Shown one piece after another: positions 6,862 to 17,134 of a stretch of DNA of 64,000 nt. The stretch comes from CAWFPR01 sp963817635 (GTDB lineage: Bacteria > Acidobacteriota > Vicinamibacteria > Vicinamibacterales > 2-12-FULL-66-21): NCBI GenBank assembly GCA_963817635.1, contig CAWFPR010000020.1:84507-148506 (forward strand), written 5' to 3'. Both the position numbers and the translations under genes were made by a program. The notes beneath the pieces were generated by a model that was given only the letters and a program-made list of their open reading frames with translations, made no database searches and was not told where the DNA came from. Numbering within the stretch: position 1 is the stretch's first letter; every line of letters starts with the position of its first letter.

Positions 6862-7459
6862 ATTTCCTGCCCTTGGCCGTCACCGTGAGCTGCACAATCA
6901 CGCCCACCATGCCGAGCACGAGCCACGCCACCGCGTCCCACTTCGTCGCCGGAAGAGGGTCGAGGGGATAAACGCGGTACACCGCGTGCGGTGCCGCAGC
7001 CCCGGCGATCCGGCTGCCCATCAGCGCGGCCGCACCGACAATGACCGTCTGCGCGCCGCCGAACGCCGTGGCCGCGATGATGACGTAGCGCTGCACCATC
7101 AGAGCGCCGAGCGCGCCCAGGATCGACAGCACGATCACCGCAATCAGTCCCGGTTCGTGCCCGAACGCCGCCCACCCCACGTTGGCAACGAGCGCACCGA
7201 TCCCGGCACCAATCAGGGCCACGCCGACGAAGTAGGCCGCCACCATCAGGAGCGCGCCGACCACCCCTCCCGCAACCGCCGCGCCGATCACCCACAACGT
7301 GTGGTCCGTCCCCATCGCGGAACTCGCCAGCAGCGCGCCCAGGATGAATCCGTAAATCCCGAGGACGACGCGGAACACCCGGTAGCCGGCAAAGCAGGCC
7401 AGAAGTCCACCGACCACGAGCACGATGGCGGCCGGCACCTGGAAAGAGGCAGGGAGCAT
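6860..7459 (-). CDS. polytopic membrane protein, DUF4203-like
   Basis: A 199-residue hydrophobic protein with about six transmembrane helices rich in Gly and Ala: 'AAIVLVVGGLLACFAGY', 'LGIYGFILGALLAS', 'VIGAAVAGGVVGALLMVAAYFVG' and so on. Pattern and length fit the DUF4203/TM7S3-TM198-like family, whose function is not established. The start was taken at the ATG at 7459 because a TATAAT box lies only 9 bases upstream; an in-frame ATG at 7492 would be upstream of that box. The last codons enter the heptamer repeat. Confidence 0.65.
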   Translation of the reverse strand: MLPASFQVPAAIVLVVGGLLACFAGYRVFRVVLGIYGFILGALLASSAMGTDHTLWVIGAAVAGGVVGALLMVAAYFVGVALIGAGIGALVANVGWAAFGHEPGLIAVIVLSILGALGALMVQRYVIIAATAFGGAQTVIVGAAALMGSRIAGAAAPHAVYRVYPLDPLPATKWDAVAWLVLGMVGVIVQLTVTAKGRK

Positions 7460-7468
7460 AGCCTGCCG

Positions 7469-7474
7469 ATTATA
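7469..7474 (-). promoter_or_regulatory. TATAAT -10 box candidate
   Basis: A perfect TATAAT on the reverse strand 9 bases before the ATG at 7459. With so short a leader the transcript would be nearly leaderless. No clear -35 could be assigned. Confidence 0.4.
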
Positions 7475-7549
7475 TGATGGCTGCGTGTTCATCGACGCCC
7501 TCGACTGGCGCCGCCGGCTCGCCAAGACAAGCCTGAGGAGCCGCGCGGC

Positions 7550-8583
7550 GTGACCGGACCCGGCCAGCCGCGGCGCCGGTTCACCGCCGTCGGACTGCTG
7601 ACCGCGGGCGCGGGTCTCGCGCTCTTCGTCTGGCTGGTCTGGCGTGTCGGACCGGCCGAAATCTGGACCGGGTTCCGGCAGGTGGGCTGGGGGTTCGGGT
7701 GGATCCTGCTGCTCGGCGGCCTCCGCTTCGCGGCCCGCGCCTTCGCCTGGACGCTGTCGTTCGATCCGCCCCACCGCCTTCGCTGGTCAGACGCCTTCGT
7801 CGCCGTCGTGTCAGCGGCGACGCGCTCGGCAACCTGACGCCGCTCGGCCCGATCGTCGGGGAGCCGGCGAAGATCGCCTGCGTGCGCAGGCACGTGCCCG
7901 TCGCGCCCGCGGTGACGGCCCTCGCCATCGAAAACGTGATCTACACGCTCTCGGTGGCCGCGATTCTCGCCGCAGGGACGATCGCGCTGCTCTTCAGCGT
8001 CCGCCTCGAGGCGCCCGTGCGGGAGGTCAGCGAAGTGACGCTGGCGGCGATCGTGGCGATGTTCGGCGTCGCCGGATGGCTGCTGTGGACGCGTCCCGCG
8101 CTCATCAGCCGCGCACTGCCGGGACGGCTTCGCCGATCGCCAAAGCTGACGGCGCGGCTCGACAAGCTGCACACGCTCGAGCAGCAAATCTATACGTTCG
8201 CGTCGCGCCGCCGTGCGGTCGTGCTGCCGATCATCGCGGCCGAGCTGGCGTTCCATGCCCTGGGCGTGGTCGAGGCACACATCACGCTGTGGATGATCCT
8301 CGGCGCACCGCCTCCCCTGCTCACCTCGTTCATCCTCGAATCGACCAACCGGCTCATTCAGGTCGTCTTCAAGTTCATCCCGCTGCAGATCGGCGTCGGA
8401 GAGGCCGCGTCCGGCTTCTTCACGACGATTCTTGGCCTTGGCGCCACGCCCGGCGTGACGCTGTCGCTCGTCCGCAAGGCGCGGATGGGCGCGTGGTCGC
8501 TCATCGGCATGGCCTTCCTCGTCTACCAGGGCCTGAGCGCCCGGACCATCCTCGAACAGGCCGACGTCAGCGCCGGGAAGTGA
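7550..8583 (+). CDS. flippase-like membrane protein (LPG-synthase TM family), one frameshift
   Basis: Two overlapping frames make one protein of about 344 residues: 7550 to about 7820 in one frame and on to 8583 in another, joined at 'FVAVV/SGDALGNLTPLG'. The joint needs one base to be restored, which makes the total divisible by three. About eight transmembrane helices and the 'LGNLTPLG...EP' and 'PLQIGVGEAASGFFTTILGLG' motifs are typical of the AglD/UPF0104 (lysylphosphatidylglycerol synthase transmembrane) family, thought to move lipid-linked groups across membranes. GTG start with GAGGAG ten bases before. It precedes a lipid-type nucleotidyltransferase cluster. Confidence 0.75.
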
Positions 8584-8872
8584 CGCTCCCCGCTGCCCGC
8601 TCCCCGCAGTCCGCTGATCCGCTGTCCGCTGTCCGCCAGGCCCGCGAGTTGCATGCTCAGGCCGAGCCAAGCCCGCACGAACCGGGGCCCCCGAAGTCGC
8701 CCGGCAGTAATTCAGGCGTAAGCTGGACTGGAGTCTGCTCATTTCGCAACGTCCGGGCGTGTGCGAGCGTCCAAGGCTGAAGGCGACAGTATTGCAGAGC
8801 CCGGCCTGTGGACACGTCGGGGGGCGGCGGCAAGTTCACGCTCCTGCAGTCTGAAAGGGACTCGAGGTTGTC
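8584..8872. other. gene-free stretch with CCGCTGTC-type repeats
   Basis: The first 60 bases consist of short copies of 'ccgctgtccgct' and 'cccgctcccc'. The remainder has no recognisable gene; GAGGT at about 8864 serves as ribosome site for the next gene. Confidence 0.45.
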
Positions 8873-9620
8873 GTGACAGCAAATCCGTCGATCCCGGTAA
8901 GGGACGCCGTTATCCTCGCGGCAGGAAACGGCGATCGATTCCAGACCCGCACCCGCCGATCCAAGCTCCTTCAGCCGGTTCTCGGCCAGCCGCTCATCCT
9001 CCGCACACTGACCACCGCTGCCGACGCCGGCGTGACCGCCGTGCACGTCGTCCTGGGCTATCAGGCAGCGGAGGTGCGCGCCGCCATCGAGCGTGGCGCG
9101 CCGCCGGGCGTGTCCCTGCACTTCGCGGTGAACCCCGACTGGCATCTGGAGAACGGCCTGTCGGCGTGCGCGGTGCGCGACGCGTTCCAGGATCGCCGCT
9201 TTGCGCTGCTGATGGGCGATCACCTGTTCGAGGCCGCGGTGCTGTCAGGGTTGCTGCGCGCGCACATCCGGGACGGCGAGTCGATCCTGGCGGTCGACAC
9301 GCGGCCCGCTCCGCCGGAAGTGGCCGCTGAGGCAACGAAGGTCACACTCGAGGGGGATCGGATCACCGCGATCGGCAAGGACCTCGTGGCGTTCGACGCC
9401 CTGGACACCGGGCTGTTCGTCTGTTCGCCGCTGCTGTTCGGCGCGCTGGACGAGGCCTGCGCCGCGGGCGACACGACGCTGAGCGGCGGCATCCGCCGGC
9501 TGGCCGCGCGCGGCCTGATGCGCGCGCGTGACATCGGCGACGCCGAGCTGGTGCGACATCGACACGCTCGCCGATCTCGAAACCGCCGAGGCCCTGCTCG
9601 TCGAACCTGAACCCGCATGA
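8873..9620 (+). CDS. sugar/alditol-phosphate nucleotidyltransferase, one frameshift near the end
   Basis: About 248 residues after correcting one extra base near 9548. The N-terminal signature 'VILAAGNGDRF' with 'RRSKLLQPV' is the nucleotide-binding loop of the NTP-transferase superfamily, here most like inositol-1-phosphate or choline-phosphate cytidylyltransferases; 'LLMGDHLFE' carries the metal-binding Asp. In the current frame the tail is nonsense, but in the next frame it reads 'WCDIDTLADLETAEALL', the usual C-terminal motif of these enzymes, ending at TGA 9618-9620. Its stop overlaps the next ATG (ATGA). Expected role: make a CDP-alcohol head-group donor for the phosphatidyltransferase downstream. 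Confidence 0.75.
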
Positions 9621-10600
9621 CCGCCGCCGACCGAGCGCCGCCGCACGCAGATCGTCATCCGCTGGGGGGCGCTTCTGCTCGGCGTCGTGCTCTTTTCCGG
9701 CACGCTCTACTACATCAACTTCCGCGTCGCCATCGGCACGATCGCGGCAGCTTGGCTACGCGCTGCCGCTCGCGCTGCTCTTCAGCGGGCTGTGGCACCT
9801 GTCGCGCACGTGGGCGTGGGCGTGGTGCTTTCCGCAGCCGCGGACCGTCAGCTTCGCGCGGCTGGCGCGCGTGCGGCTGTCGGCCGAGGCGTTCAGCTAC
9901 CTGACGCTGCGCGGCATCGCGGGAGAACCCGCTGAAGGTAGTGCTCCTCGGCGACCGGATCGATCCGCGCCAGGCGACGGCCGCCGTCGCGCTCGAACGG
10001 ATTGCCTATCTCGTCGGCACGACGGTCATCGTCGGCATCGGCTCCGTGCTCGCCATCGCGGGGCTGGCGCTGTCGCGGCCGTGGTTCCGGGTCTTCAGGG
10101 CGTTCGCGATTGCCGCCGCCGTCACTTCGTTCTTCGCCGCGATCGTCATCACGGGACGCGGCACCTACCTCCGGTCGATGCTGGAGCGGTTCGACGCGAT
10201 CTTCGGCACGTCGGTCGCCACCGGACGCGTCTCGCGCTTCATCACGGCGGTCGAGCGGCAGATGCTGGAGCTGGTCCGCGGCAATCCGCGGCGTCTCGCG
10301 GTGCTGATCACCGCGACGGTGGCGGCCTACGTCTGTATGGCGCTCGAGGCCTGGGTGATCCTGCGCGCGGTGGGCACGCCGATTACGCCGAACGGCGCAC
10401 TGGCGGTCGAGACGTTCTCGCGCGTCGCGAGTTTTGCGTCCGCGTTCATTCCGGCGAACCTGGGGGCGCTCGAAGCGTCGAGCCTCGCCGCGGTGGCGGC
10501 AGTGGGCGTGGGAGGCGGCGCGGCGTTGGCGCTCGCGCGGCGGCTTCGCGGATTGCTCTGGGCCGGCATCGGCCTGGCGATCTACCCGCGCCGATCCGGC
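9617..10600 (+). CDS. second flippase-like membrane protein, several frameshifts
   Basis: Reading across three frames restores one protein: 'RTQIVIRWGALLLGVVLF', then 'RQLGYALPLALLFSGLW', then 'FSYLTLRGIAGEP' continuing as 'LKVVLLGDRIDPRQATAAVA', and a long final part with 'FASAFIPANLGALEASS'. Each change of frame needs one extra base removed (about 9640, 9745, 9930). The family is the same UPF0104/flippase-like type as 7550-8583. No stop separates it from the next domain, so the end given is approximate, set where membrane helices stop. It is coupled to the nucleotidyltransferase by ATGA. Confidence 0.6.
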
Positions 10601-10642
10601 GGCCGCGCGACAGCGGCGGAGCCGGCGGCCCGGCCGGCGCGC

Positions 10643-11941
10643 CCGGATCCGCCCGCGACGCTCCTGTACTTCCCGCTCGACCCGGACGCGCCGGTCAGCC
10701 CGACGGCGCGGCTGGCCGGACTGCCGATCTGCGAACGCGTCCTTCGCCCCGCCGTCCGCGCCGGCTACGACCGCGTGATCGTCTGGGTGCCGCACAACCG
10801 GGCGAAGTGCGCCCGCGCCCGAGCGCCGCCTGCAGCGGCTGGCCCGCGAATTCCGCCACACGGTGACCGTGGCGGAGGACGAGACGGAGTGGCGGCTCGC
10901 GCTCGAGCAGCTGCCGCCGGGGCAGCCCGTCACCGTCATCGGCGCGGGAACGGTCGTCTCGACCGCGCTCTTCGCCGAAGCGCGCACGATTGCCCCGGCG
11001 CCGCGCGGCGCGCGCGATGTCGCCGCCGGCGGCGACTGGCGCGAAAGCGGCCTGCTCCGGATGACGGCATCGGAGGCCATGTCGCCGACCCGTCGTGATG
11101 GCCGCGCTCGGCGAGCGCCGGCGCCGCGCGCTGCCGCTGCCGTCAGGCAAGGACGTCGCGGACGGCCTCGCGAAGCTCGCGCTCCGGGTCGTCGACGCCG
11201 CAGGATCTCGCCGACGCGGAGCAGACGATCCGCCGCGCCAGCTACAAGAACACCGACGCGAAGCTCGCGCGGTTCAACCGCCGCATGTCGCTGCCGATCA
11301 GCGTCGCGCTCATCCCGACGCCGCTCACCGCGAACCAGCTCTCGGTGGTGCTCGTCGCGCTCGGGTTCTACTCCGCGTGGCTGTTCAGCACGGGCCAGTA
11401 CCTCGCCGGCGTCCTCGGCGCGTTCCTGTCGCTGTCAGCGAGCGTGCTCGACGGCTGCGACGGCGAAATCGCGCGGCTCAAGTACCAGGAGTCCGCGCTC
11501 GGCTGCTGGATCGAGACCTTCGGCGACTACTCGTACTACATCGCGATCTTCGTGGGGCTGACGATCGGGGCGGTGCGCCAGACCGGCTGGGACGTGTTCT
11601 ACTGGATCGGCGCGCTCGCGCTCGCCGGAACGCTGGTGTCGTTCGCGCTGCTCATCTTCCTTCGCAACCGCATCACCGGCGGCCAGCCCGAAAAGCTCCA
11701 CAGCATCGCCAAGGCGCGGTTCAAGGCGGAGCCGACGTTCTGGTCGCGCATCGTCTGGCGCATCTCGTTCGTCGCGACGCGCGCGGCGATGCCGTACGGC
11801 ATCATGGCGCTGGCCCTCGTCTACGCGCTGCCGTTCGTCGTCTTCCTCGCGGCGATTGGCTCGAACGTCTACTGGATCAGTCTGGTGCTGAAACTGCGGC
11901 ACCTGCTGGGACGGCAGGCGGAGCAGTCCGTCACGGCTTGA
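10643..11941 (+). CDS. CDP-alcohol phosphatidyltransferase with N-terminal degenerate NTP-transferase-like domain, frameshifted
   Basis: The N-terminal part, spread over three frames, resembles a nucleotidyltransferase lacking its binding loop ('FPLDPDAPVSPTARLAGLPI', 'VTVIGAGTVVSTALFAEA', 'VVMAALGERRRRALPLPSG'). The C-terminal part from about 11280 is a clear CDP-alcohol phosphatidyltransferase with 'DGCDGEIAR', eight residues, then 'GCWIETFGD', and four to six membrane helices. The third acidic residue of the signature, normally Asp, is Glu. Extra bases are inferred near 10805, 11090 and 11205. The pairing resembles bifunctional IPCT/DIPP synthases, so a phospho-inositol or related lipid or solute is likely. 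The start is uncertain. Confidence 0.65.
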
Positions 11942-12230
11942 TCGAATCAGCGGCAGCCTCTGTCGCGCAGCGATCAGATCACGGGCCTCACAGGAGCAAC
12001 GGAGAGACGGAGACACGGAGGGTTGCTGTCGCGCTGCGATCGGATCACGGGCCTGACCCCGACCGCCGCCCGCCGAGCGCCAACGCCGCCGTCTCAGACT
12101 TCCCGCCGGCCCCTGGCACAAAGTCACGAAGGACACGAAGTAAGTTGTTTGCTTCGTGCTCTTCGTGCGCTTCGTGTTTCTTCGTGATTGCGCCGCAGGC
12201 GCCGCGAGTGCGGCTGTCGGCGAATGGCCG
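11942..12230. other. convergent intergenic region with repeated fragments
   Basis: I see no gene here. A ~26-bp sequence ('cgcagcgatcagatcacggg') occurs twice with two mismatches (about 11963 and 12034), and 'cttcgtg' is repeated five times between 12120 and 12190. The two flanking genes converge here. Confidence 0.5.
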
Positions 12231-12827
12231 TTAGACCTCCCGCCGTCCCTCGAGCGCCTTCCCCATCGTGACGTCGTCGGCGTATTCGAGGTCACTCCCG
12301 ACCGGGACTCCCATGGCGATGCGCGTGACGCGGACGCCTAGCGGCTTGAGGAGCTTGGCGAGGTAGATTGCGGTCGCCTCGCCCTCGACGTTGGGGTTGG
12401 TCGCCAGGATCACTTCCTCGACGCCGCCCTCCGCGACGCGCGTCAGCAATCCCCTGATCTTGAGATCGTCCGGGCCGATCCCGTGCAGCGGCGACAGGGC
12501 GCCCATGAGCACGTGGTACACGCCCTTGAAGCCGTGCGTCTTCTCGACGCCATTCACGTTTTCGGGCTCTTCGACGACGCAGATGATGCGGCGATCGCGG
12601 CGATCGTCGGTGCAGTAGCAGCAGGGATCGATGTCGGTGATGTTGCTGCAGGTGGAGCAGTACGTGACGCGATCCTTGACCTCGCGCATCGCCTCGGCGA
12701 GCCGATCGACTTCCTCGCGCGGCGTCCTGAGCACGTGGTACGCGAGCCGCTGGGCGCTCTTGGCACCGATCCCCGGCAGGCGCTGGAGCTGCTCGATGAG
12801 CCGGGTCAGCGGATCCGGTCGCGACAT
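12231..12827 (-). CDS. recR: recombination protein RecR
   Basis: A 198-residue protein, the normal RecR length. It has the N-terminal helix-hairpin-helix ('LQRLPGIGAKSAQRLAYH'), the four-Cys zinc finger ('CSTCSN...CCYC', residues about 58-72), and the Toprim domain ('ICVVEEPENV', 'TNPNVEGEATAIYLAKLL'). RecR loads RecA with RecO and RecF at gaps. Its ATG shares one base with the stop of ybaB, giving the common dnaX-ybaB-recR order on one strand. Confidence 0.96.
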   Translation of the reverse strand: MSRPDPLTRLIEQLQRLPGIGAKSAQRLAYHVLRTPREEVDRLAEAMREVKDRVTYCSTCSNITDIDPCCYCTDDRRDRRIICVVEEPENVNGVEKTHGFKGVYHVLMGALSPLHGIGPDDLKIRGLLTRVAEGGVEEVILATNPNVEGEATAIYLAKLLKPLGVRVTRIAMGVPVGSDLEYADDVTMGKALEGRREV

Positions 12828-13126
12828 CAGAACATGCCCGGGATCTTCAGGCCGCCCATCATGCCGCTCATCTGCTGCTGCATGCCTTCGTCGGCCTTCC
12901 GGTGCGCGTCGTTGACTGCAGCCAGAATCAGGTCCTGCAGCATCTCGACGTCGTCTTTCGTGACCGCCTCGGGGTCGATCTTGATGGACAGCAGCTGTTT
13001 CGAGCCGTTGATCACGACCGTGACCATGCCGCCGCCCGAGCTGGCCTCGACCTTCATTTCGGCCATCTGCTTCTGCAGCTTGTCCTGCATCTGCTGGGCC
13101 TGCTTCATCATTTCCTGGATGTTCAT
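12827..13126 (-). CDS. ybaB: YbaB/EbfC family nucleoid-associated protein
   Basis: 99 residues, the usual size. 'MNIQEMMKQAQQMQDKLQK' is the dimerising N-terminal helix, followed by 'GGGMVTVVINGSKQLLSIKIDPE', the conserved strand pair. The protein binds DNA as a dimer. It lies between dnaX and recR, as in most bacteria, with a TGATG junction to recR. Confidence 0.95.
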   Translation of the reverse strand: MNIQEMMKQAQQMQDKLQKQMAEMKVEASSGGGMVTVVINGSKQLLSIKIDPEAVTKDDVEMLQDLILAAVNDAHRKADEGMQQQMSGMMGGLKIPGMF

Positions 13127-13157
13127 CGAACCTCCTCCATTCCTGCCGGGCCAAGCC

Positions 13158-14907
13158 CTACGATTTGCCGTCGATTTCCTCGACGTCCCTGATCTCCGCG
13201 GCGAACACGTCGAGCATGGCCTGGACTCCGGAATCGGCGAGCGCCTGCTGCTTCAGCTCCGCCTGGCGATCCGGTTCGGCAGTGGCATCGGCTGGCACGC
13301 CTGACCGGGCGGGAGCCGACGCGGCCGTGCCCTCGACCGAGACGACGGCCATGCGCCGGCCGGCCAGCTCCGTCGCCAGCGTCTCGAGCTGCGTGCGTGA
13401 CTGGTCGAGCTGCGCGCGAAGCGCCCGGTGCTGGGGCGCGAACGTGAACACGATGCGGGCCGTTTCGACGTCGATCCGCTGAGCCTGCGCCACGACCGTG
13501 CCGTAGAAGTAACTTCTTCGCCTTGCGGATCTCGCCGAGAAATGCGTCCTTGATCTCGGCGGGGCCGACCTGCTGCACGTGAGGGATGTGGCCGTTCCTG
13601 CCGTCGCCCATGGCGGCGGCCGGCTCGGCGGCCGGCCTGGCCGGCTCCTTCCGGGCTTCAACGGCCCGCACCGTGGCGGCGGCTGCAGCCGGTGGCCTCG
13701 GCGCGGGACGCGCGGACGCGGCGACCTGGCGGGCTGGCGCCGCGGCGCGTGCTGACGGAAGCGGACCGCCCTTCTCGAGCCGCTCGATCAGGTCGCTGAT
13801 CGGCACCAGTTTGCGCAGATGGATCCAGCGCAGGAGCGCCATCTCGAGGTGATAGCGTGGCTGGGCCGAACCGCGGATCTCGTAGTCGGCCTTCGTCAGG
13901 ATCTCGAAGGCGCGCATCAGGTCTTCGGCTGAGAACTGCGCCGCCAGCGCCTTGACGCGCTCGCGATCGCCTTCGGCACAGATTTCGGGATCCGAAAGCC
14001 GCGACGGGTCGATTCCCGCGACGAGCAGATCGCGGGTGAGGCGCGCCAGCTCGCGGATGACGAGCCGGAGATCGTAGCCGGACTCGACCGACTGCGCCGC
14101 CAGGTCGAAGATCGCGGCGGCGTCTTCCCGCGCAACGGCTTCGGCGATGTCGAGCAGGAGATCCCGGCGCACCAGCCCGAGCACCGTCGCGACATCGTCT
14201 GCGACCAGCCGCGCGCCGGCGAACGCAATCACCTGGTCGAAGGCGCTCTGGGCGTCGCGCATGCTGCCGTCGCCGGCGCGCGCGATCAGCATCAGCGCGG
14301 CGTCGTCGACCTCGATCTTCTCGGCGTCGGCAATCCGGCGAAGCTGGTCCGCGATCGGCTTGAGCCCGATCGCCTTCAGCTCGAAGACCTGAGAACGGGA
14401 CTGGATGGTCGCCGGCACCTTGTCGATCTCGGTCGTCGCCATCATGAACACGACGTGCGGCGGCGGCTCCTCGACCGACTTGAGGAGCGCGTCGAAGGCC
14501 GAGTTCGACAGACGATGGACTTCGTCGATGATGAAAATCTTGTAGCGGTCGCGGGCGGGCGCGGTGCCGAGGCCGGCGATGATATTCTCGCGGACCTTGT
14601 CGACCTGGGTGTTGGTCGCGGCGTCGATCTCGAGCACGTCCATGTCGCGCCCCTGGGCGATTTCGACGCAGGCGTCGCAGACGCCGCAGGGATCCGCGGT
14701 CGGCCCCTTGTCGCAGTTCAATCCGCGTGCGAGGATGCGGGCGGTCGTCGTCTTGCCGACGCCGCGCGGGCCGGAAAACACGAACGACTGGGCGATGCGC
14801 CGGGCCGCGATGGCGTTGCGGAGCGTCTGCGTGACGCCGCGCTGGCCGATCACGTCCTCGAAGCGCTGCGGGCGCCATTTGCGCGCCAGGACCTGGTATG
14901 TGGCCAC
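13158..14907 (-). CDS. dnaX: DNA polymerase III subunit gamma/tau, one frameshift
   Basis: About 582 residues once one extra base near 13522 is removed. The AAA+ module shows Walker A 'GPRGVGKTTTAR', a four-Cys zinc module ('CDKGPTADPCGVCDAC'), and Walker B 'IIDEVHRLS'. The tau-like tail in the shifted frame runs from 'FYGTVVAQAQRIDVE' to 'DVEEIDGKS'. The break is at AAGAAG-TTACTTC, where AAG-AAG-TTC-TTC would keep the frame. This is not an A-AAA-AAG slippery site, so I regard it as an error or mutation. GTG 14907 was chosen as start since 'VATYQVLARKWRP' is the family N-terminus. Confidence 0.9.
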
Positions 14908-14939
14908 GTGAGTGTATCGAAGGTTGAAAGGCTGAGGTC

Positions 14940-15063
14940 GGGGCCCTACCGCGACCCGGGAGGCCTGCGGCACATCCGAGGATCTGCTTAGCGCTGCTGC
15001 CTTCCGGCCCTGACGCGGTTCGCAGGCTGAGATTGCACAGGTTCCGGGCCGCGGTACGGCCCC
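14940..15063 (-). ncRNA. ffs: bacterial small signal recognition particle RNA
   Basis: The reverse strand starts GGGGCCGTACCGCGG and ends GGTAGGGCCCC, which pair as the long SRP stem. The apical domain carries the invariant GGCCGGAAGGCAGCAGCGCTAA-type loop that binds Ffh (plus strand about 14988-15010). The length is about 124 nt. Its position directly upstream of dnaX is common. Confidence 0.93.
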
Positions 15064-15164
15064 GAATCATCGAGTGTACCTTTGGCTCGACCGTCAGGCA
15101 AGCGCAACTGCGGGCAGCGGCCATCTTCTCGACGTTCGGACGATAGCGGAAAGGAGCGCCAGGC

Positions 15165-17093
15165 ATGCCGGCATCACAGGCACACATTTCCACCTCGACG
15201 CCGATGGGCGGATCCATCCTGCCCGATGGCGCCACCTTCCGGGTGTGGGCCCCGGCGGCGCTCGAGGTCCACGCGCTCGGCGATTTCAACGGATGGACGC
15301 GGACGGAGAATTCGAAGCTCGTGCGCCAGCCGGACGGCCGATGGGCCGGGTTCTTCAGCGGCGCCGCCGACGGAATGACCTACAAATTTTATGTGGTCGG
15401 CGCCGGGAGCGAAGGCTTCAAGCGGGATCCGTACGCGCGGGAACTGACGGTGAGCTGGCCCACGCCGGAGTGCATCCTGCGGTCGGCGAGTTCGTACCCG
15501 TGGCAGGACTGGACGTGGCGGACGCCTCCCTTCAACGACCTGATCTGCTATCAGTTCCACGTCGGCACGTTCTACGGGCCGGACCGCGAGCACCGGGTCG
15601 CCACGTTCCTGGACGTGCTCGACCGCCTGGAATACCTCGCCGATCTCGGCGTCAACGCGATCGAGCCGCTGCCGATCGTGGAATACAGCACGCCAAGGAG
15701 CATGGGCTACAACGGGTCGGACCTGTTCTCGCCGGAGATGGACTACCAGGTGCCCGACGCGGAGATCGACGCCTACCTGCCCACGGTCAACCGGCTGCTG
15801 ACGGGCAGAGGCAGGAGCGCGCTGCTGCGCCACCAGCTCGCCGTGCCGATCAACCAGCTCAAGGTGCTCGTGGATATCTGCCACGCCTGGGGCATCGCGG
15901 TCATCTTCGACGTCGTCCACAACCACGCGTCCGGCGACGTGCGCGGGCAGGACGAGTCGCTGTACTTCTTCGACCGGCAGCGCCCCGGCAACGACAACGA
16001 CAGCCAGTACTTCACCGATCAGGAGCACACGGGACCGATCTTCGCGTTCTGGAAACCCGAGGTCCGGCAGTTCCTGATCGACAACGCGCGGTTCTTCGTC
16101 GAGGAGTACCACGTTGACGGGTTCCGCTACGACCAGGTGACGGTGATCGACCGGCAGAACGTGGGGAGCGGCTGGCAGTTCTGCCAGGACCTCAACGGCA
16201 CCGTGCGCGGGACGGATCCCGCGGCAATCAACGTCGCCGAATACTGGGGGCCTGAGCCGGCGGTCGTTCGACCTCGCGCCGAGGGCGGGGCCGACTTCGA
16301 TGCCGCCTGGCACGACGGGCTGCGGCGCGCGATTCGCGGCGCGATCGGACAGGCGGCCGGCGGGCAGCAGGCGTTCTTCGACTGGCAGCCGGTCGTCGAT
16401 CAGCTCCGCGCGCCCGGCTTCCGCGACGCGTGGCGCGCCGTGCAGTGCATCGAGAGCCATGACGAGGTCTATCGGGACCGCGGTCCGCGCATCGCGACGC
16501 TCGCGGGCGGCGGCGACAGCCGAGGCTGGTACGCGCGCAGCCGTTCCCGGGTCGCGCTCGGCCTGCTCGTTACCGCACCCGGCATTCCGATGATCTTCAT
16601 GGGGCAGGAGTTCCTCGAGGACAAGCAGTGGGCCGACGCTCCGGAGTTCTACGCCGACGCGCTGCTCGACTGGGACGGGCTCTCATCGGACAGAGCGATG
16701 ATCGACTTCCATCGATTCACGCGCGAGCTGATGTGGCTGCGGCGAAAGCACCCTGCGCTTCGCGCCGAAGGGGTGGCCACGCGGGCGATCGACAACGTCG
16801 GCCGCGTGCTCGCGTTCGAGCGCTGGATTCCGGGAACGGGACGCAACGTGATGGTCGTCGCGAGCCTCAACGAATCGACCCACGGCGGCTACCTGATTCC
16901 GTTCCCGGCCGGCGGAGAGTGGCGCGAGGTCTTCAACAGCGACGTGTACGACAACTGGATGAATCCGCTCGCGGCGGGCAATGGCGGACGTGTGTGGGCG
17001 TACGGACCGGGACTCAACGGCCTGGCCGCCTCGGCGTCGGTGGTGATTCCGGCAAACGGCATCCTCGTGTTCACGCGCGACGACGGCGATTGA
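15165..17093 (+). CDS. GH13 glycogen branching enzyme-like alpha-glucanotransferase
   Basis: A 642-residue protein. Residues about 15-100 form a CBM48-like early-set domain ('PDGATFRVWAPAALEVHALGD'). The GH13 barrel follows with all four regions: 'DVVHNH' (about 248), 'DGFRYDQV' with the nucleophile Asp (about 323), 'VAEYW' with the acid Glu (about 358), and 'ESHDE' (about 430). A beta-sandwich closes the C-terminus. It fits branching enzymes or maltooligosyltrehalose hydrolases; I favour branching enzyme, though the short N-terminus and the 'AEYW' region are unusual. It is alone on the plus strand. Confidence 0.78.
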   Translation: MPASQAHISTSTPMGGSILPDGATFRVWAPAALEVHALGDFNGWTRTENSKLVRQPDGRWAGFFSGAADGMTYKFYVVGAGSEGFKRDPYARELTVSWPTPECILRSASSYPWQDWTWRTPPFNDLICYQFHVGTFYGPDREHRVATFLDVLDRLEYLADLGVNAIEPLPIVEYSTPRSMGYNGSDLFSPEMDYQVPDAEIDAYLPTVNRLLTGRGRSALLRHQLAVPINQLKVLVDICHAWGIAVIFDVVHNHASGDVRGQDESLYFFDRQRPGNDNDSQYFTDQEHTGPIFAFWKPEVRQFLIDNARFFVEEYHVDGFRYDQVTVIDRQNVGSGWQFCQDLNGTVRGTDPAAINVAEYWGPEPAVVRPRAEGGADFDAAWHDGLRRAIRGAIGQAAGGQQAFFDWQPVVDQLRAPGFRDAWRAVQCIESHDEVYRDRGPRIATLAGGGDSRGWYARSRSRVALGLLVTAPGIPMIFMGQEFLEDKQWADAPEFYADALLDWDGLSSDRAMIDFHRFTRELMWLRRKHPALRAEGVATRAIDNVGRVLAFERWIPGTGRNVMVVASLNESTHGGYLIPFPAGGEWREVFNSDVYDNWMNPLAAGNGGRVWAYGPGLNGLAASASVVIPANGILVFTRDDGD

Positions 17094-17134
17094 GGCGGAC
17101 GGTTCGCAGGACGTGGTAATATTCAGGTATTACC

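Noticed and set aside
13500..13540. Programmed frameshift in dnaX making gamma and tau
   Set aside because: No A-AAA-AAG or similar slippery heptamer and no clear stimulating hairpin; the shift equals one added base like the others in the window.
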